Assembly: GCA_028284625.1 (NCBI GenBank)
Contig: JANQRH010000028.1
Span: forward strand, 62,001-126,000
Source: Afifellaceae bacterium
GTDB lineage: Bacteria > Pseudomonadota > Alphaproteobacteria > Rhizobiales > Afifellaceae
Length of the DNA: 64,000 nucleotides
Direction: 5' to 3'
In this document: positions 62,137-64,000 of the stretch, in pieces
Numbering within the stretch: position 1 is the first letter of the stretch
Layout: every line of letters starts with the position of its first letter
Notes under the pieces: generated by a model
Database searches by the model: none
What the model saw: only the letters and a program-made list of their open reading frames with translations
What the model was told of the DNA's origin: nothing
Position numbers and translations under genes: made by a program

Positions 62137-62724
62137 ATGATCCGTTTCGTCGCGATTCTCGCGCTTTCATTAACGATGGCCGTGGCCGAGGTGCGGGCCG
62201 AGGTTGAAGCCGATCCGGACATTCTCACGCCGCGCGCGATCGGCGAGTTGTCGCTCGATGCGCTGTTTGAGAGGCTGCCGGAGAACGCCGATACGCACAC
62301 CGGCAAACGGATCGAGCGCGAAATCCTCAGCCGCTTCAACACGTCCGGGAGCGCCACGGCCGATCTGCTTCTGGCCTGGGCAACGGAAGCGACCGATGAG
62401 AAGAAATATACTGAGGCGCTCGATCTGCTCGATCAGATCATTGTGCTGAAGCCCGATTTCGCCGAGGCCTGGAACAAGCGCGCGACCGTCTATTATCTGC
62501 TTGACGATTACGGCGCCTCGCTTGCGGATATTCGCGAGACGTTGGCGCTTGAGCCGCGCCATTTCGGCGCCCTGTCGGGGCTCGGCGTCATCCTCCAAGC
62601 GCTCGACCGCGACGCGGAGGCGATTGCCGTCTTTCGGCGGACGCTGAAGATCAATCCGCAGCTGAAGAAGATCCAGGAATCACTGGAGCGGCTGGAGAAG
62701 AAGGCCACCGCCCGCGAGATTTGA
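62137..62724 (+). CDS. Exported TPR-repeat protein
   Basis: A 195-residue protein. Residues 1-22 look like a Sec signal peptide (MIRFVAILALSLTMAVAEVRA). From residue 85 there are about three TPR repeats (YTEALDLLDQIIVLKPDFAEA, VYYLLDDYGASLADIRETLA, LGVILQALDRDAEAIAVFRR; each 34-residue unit has its hydrophobic-helix spacing). TPRs mediate protein contacts. No enzyme motif is visible. It converges on pyruvate kinase. Confidence 0.85.
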   Translation: MIRFVAILALSLTMAVAEVRAEVEADPDILTPRAIGELSLDALFERLPENADTHTGKRIEREILSRFNTSGSATADLLLAWATEATDEKKYTEALDLLDQIIVLKPDFAEAWNKRATVYYLLDDYGASLADIRETLALEPRHFGALSGLGVILQALDRDAEAIAVFRRTLKINPQLKKIQESLERLEKKATAREI

Positions 62725-62748
62725 GCGCGCGGTCTGAAGCCGACCTCG

Positions 62749-64000
62749 CTAAATCCCTGATTTGCCGTCCGGCCCGATGAACGCGACGCGCAGAAGGTTG
62801 GTGGCGCCCGGCGTTCCGAAGGGCACGCCCGCTGTGATGATGACGCGCTGGCCGGGCGTGGCGAAGCCCTCATTGTAGGCGATTGCGCAGGCACGATTGA
62901 CCATCTCGTCAATGTCGCGGGCGTCCTCGGTGACCACGCAATGCAGCCCCCAGATCACCGACAACCGCCGTGCCGTTCGGCGCACCGGCGACAGCGCGAT
63001 GACCGGGACGCCCGGTCGCTCACGCGATGCGCGGATGCCGGTGGAGCCCGATGATGTGTAGCTGACGATCGCCGCAAGCCCTAACGCCTCGGCGATCTGG
63101 CGGGCGGCGGAGGTGATGGTGTCGGCGCCGGTTGTTTCTGGTTCCGGCCGCTGGGCCTGCAGGATGGACGTAAAGACCCGGTCCTGCTCCACCGCCTCGG
63201 CTATGCGGCTCATGGTTTCCACCGCTTCGACCGGATATTCGCCGGCCGCCGATTCCGCCGACAGCATCACGGCATCGGCGCCCTCAAAGACCGCCGTTGC
63301 GACGTCGGAGACTTCAGCGCGGGTGGGAACGGGGGCAGTGATCATGCTTTCCAGCATTTGCGTCGCCACAACGACCGGCTTACCGGCGCGCCGGCCGAGA
63401 CGCGTGATCTGCTTTTGAACGCCGGGCACCGACTCAAGCGGCATTTCCACCCCGAGATCGCCGCGCGCGACCATGATGCCGTCGGAAATGTCGATGATCT
63501 CGCTCAGCCGTTGGAGAGCCTGCGGTTTCTCGATCTTCGACATCACGCCGGCGCGGCCCTGGACGATCTTGCGCGCCTCCGCCACGTCATCCGGCCGTTG
63601 GATGAACGACAGCGCCACCCAGTCGACCTCAGCCGCCAGAACGGCATCGAGGTCGCTGCGATCCTTGGGCGTCAACGCGCCGGAACGCAGCGTCGTGTCG
63701 GGCAGGCTCACGCCTTTCCGATCGGAGAGCTTCCGTCCTTGAATCACTTCCGTCACGGCACGGTCGGATTCCGACTCCTTGACGCGAAGCCGCACGCGGC
63801 CGTCGTCGAGAAGGATCGTGTGGCCGTTCTCCAGCGCTTCGAAAATCTCCGGATGGGGAAGGCAGACCCGCTGGTCGTTGCCTGGCCGATCGTCGCAGTC
63901 GAGGGTAAAGCTTTGCCCGCGCTCCAACTCAACGGTGCCGCCGGCAAAGGCGCCGACTCTCAGCTTCGGCCCTTGCAGGTCGGCGAGGATGCCGAGCGGC
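62749..64000 (-). CDS. pyk: Pyruvate kinase, N-terminal part off the window
   Basis: About 417 C-terminal residues; the N-terminus lies beyond the right edge. In the leftward frame the visible part opens with ILADLQGPKLRVG, the family's ADLQGPK motif. Then come the Lys/Glu motif MSKIEKPQAL, the MVARGDLGVEMPLESVPGVQ active-site signature and SAESAAGEYPVEAV. It makes pyruvate and ATP from phosphoenolpyruvate and ADP. The C-terminal allosteric domain is complete and ends in GPDGKSGI. Confidence 0.94.
   Translation of the reverse strand, partial: PLGILADLQGPKLRVGAFAGGTVELERGQSFTLDCDDRPGNDQRVCLPHPEIFEALENGHTILLDDGRVRLRVKESESDRAVTEVIQGRKLSDRKGVSLPDTTLRSGALTPKDRSDLDAVLAAEVDWVALSFIQRPDDVAEARKIVQGRAGVMSKIEKPQALQRLSEIIDISDGIMVARGDLGVEMPLESVPGVQKQITRLGRRAGKPVVVATQMLESMITAPVPTRAEVSDVATAVFEGADAVMLSAESAAGEYPVEAVETMSRIAEAVEQDRVFTSILQAQRPEPETTGADTITSAARQIAEALGLAAIVSYTSSGSTGIRASRERPGVPVIALSPVRRTARRLSVIWGLHCVVTEDARDIDEMVNRACAIAYNEGFATPGQRVIITAGVPFGTPGATNLLRVAFIGPDGKSGI

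Noticed and set aside
1..64000. CRISPR arrays, insertion sequences, phage genes or integration sites
   Set aside because: No direct-repeat arrays, transposase or integrase motifs, or tRNA-flanking duplications were seen; the tRNA-Val is intact with core genes beside it.

Overview
The window reads as a GC-rich alphaproteobacterial chromosome, most likely order Hyphomicrobiales (Rhizobiales). The evidence is a CpdR response regulator beside what looks like N-formylglutamate amidohydrolase, a BetI/ChoXWV choline locus, a cysteine-free 41-residue L36, and a very high density of TTT, TRAP and ABC uptake systems. Coding density is very high. There is one tRNA (Val-GAC). I found no rRNA, insertion sequence, phage gene or CRISPR array, and no gene-free stretch over 300 bases.

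Layout. 1-0.8 kb: core genes (N-formylglutamate amidohydrolase fragment, cpdR, tRNA-Val). 0.8-8.9 kb: a cupin and an Ldh2-type dehydrogenase diverge. Facing them is a leftward operon with two beta-hydroxyacid dehydrogenases, a Gfo/Idh/MocA dehydrogenase, TctB-TctA-TctC and OsmC. 9.1-11.8 kb: a rightward cytochrome b561-like protein, a SerA/SlcC-type 2-hydroxyacid dehydrogenase and a class I glutamine amidotransferase. 11.9-19.2 kb: a second leftward TTT operon (AhpD-like, TctC, TctB, TctA, Gfo, a DctP-like protein without signal peptide, LVIVD-repeat protein). 19.4-25.9 kb: AEC permease, LysR, a luciferase-like monooxygenase with a lactonase-like hydrolase, a divergent flavin reductase with a Gfo dehydrogenase, and a FadR-type regulator. 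26.1-33.3 kb: a rightward alcohol dehydrogenase, DapA-type aldolase, TRAP DctPQM, DUF1330, quinone reductase, then a CBS protein.

33.3-48.1 kb holds a 13-gene leftward operon. It starts with an XRE-cupin regulator and continues with a DppABCDF importer, a small GAF protein, HyuA, HyuB, an Asp/Glu/hydantoin-type racemase, an MDR dehydrogenase, an M24 peptidase and a second HyuB. A TTTTAG-N5-CTAAAA inverted repeat sits at the regulator's start codon. 48.2-52.4 kb: a six-gene pterin/folate-like operon (DUF3095, DCC/DUF393, FolB, FolK, a dihydropteroate-synthase-like protein missing key residues, a FolM/PTR1-like reductase). 52.7-56.3 kb: EamA permease, 3-methyladenine glycosylase, methyltransferase, and a divergent unrecognised protein. 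56.3-61.8 kb: choline/betaine locus (BetI, GMC oxidoreductase, ChoXWV) with a perfect 10-bp inverted repeat between the divergent units. 61.9-64 kb: L36, a TPR protein and a truncated pyruvate kinase.

How the genes work together: most of the window is a scavenging and catabolic region in which import systems sit beside dehydrogenases, hydrolases, racemases and aldolases for chiral hydroxy acids, lactam/hydantoin-like or peptide-like compounds, and choline. A cross-cutting pattern is that each of the five secreted substrate-binding-protein genes is followed at once by a strong RNA hairpin. The one DctP-like gene without a signal peptide has none.
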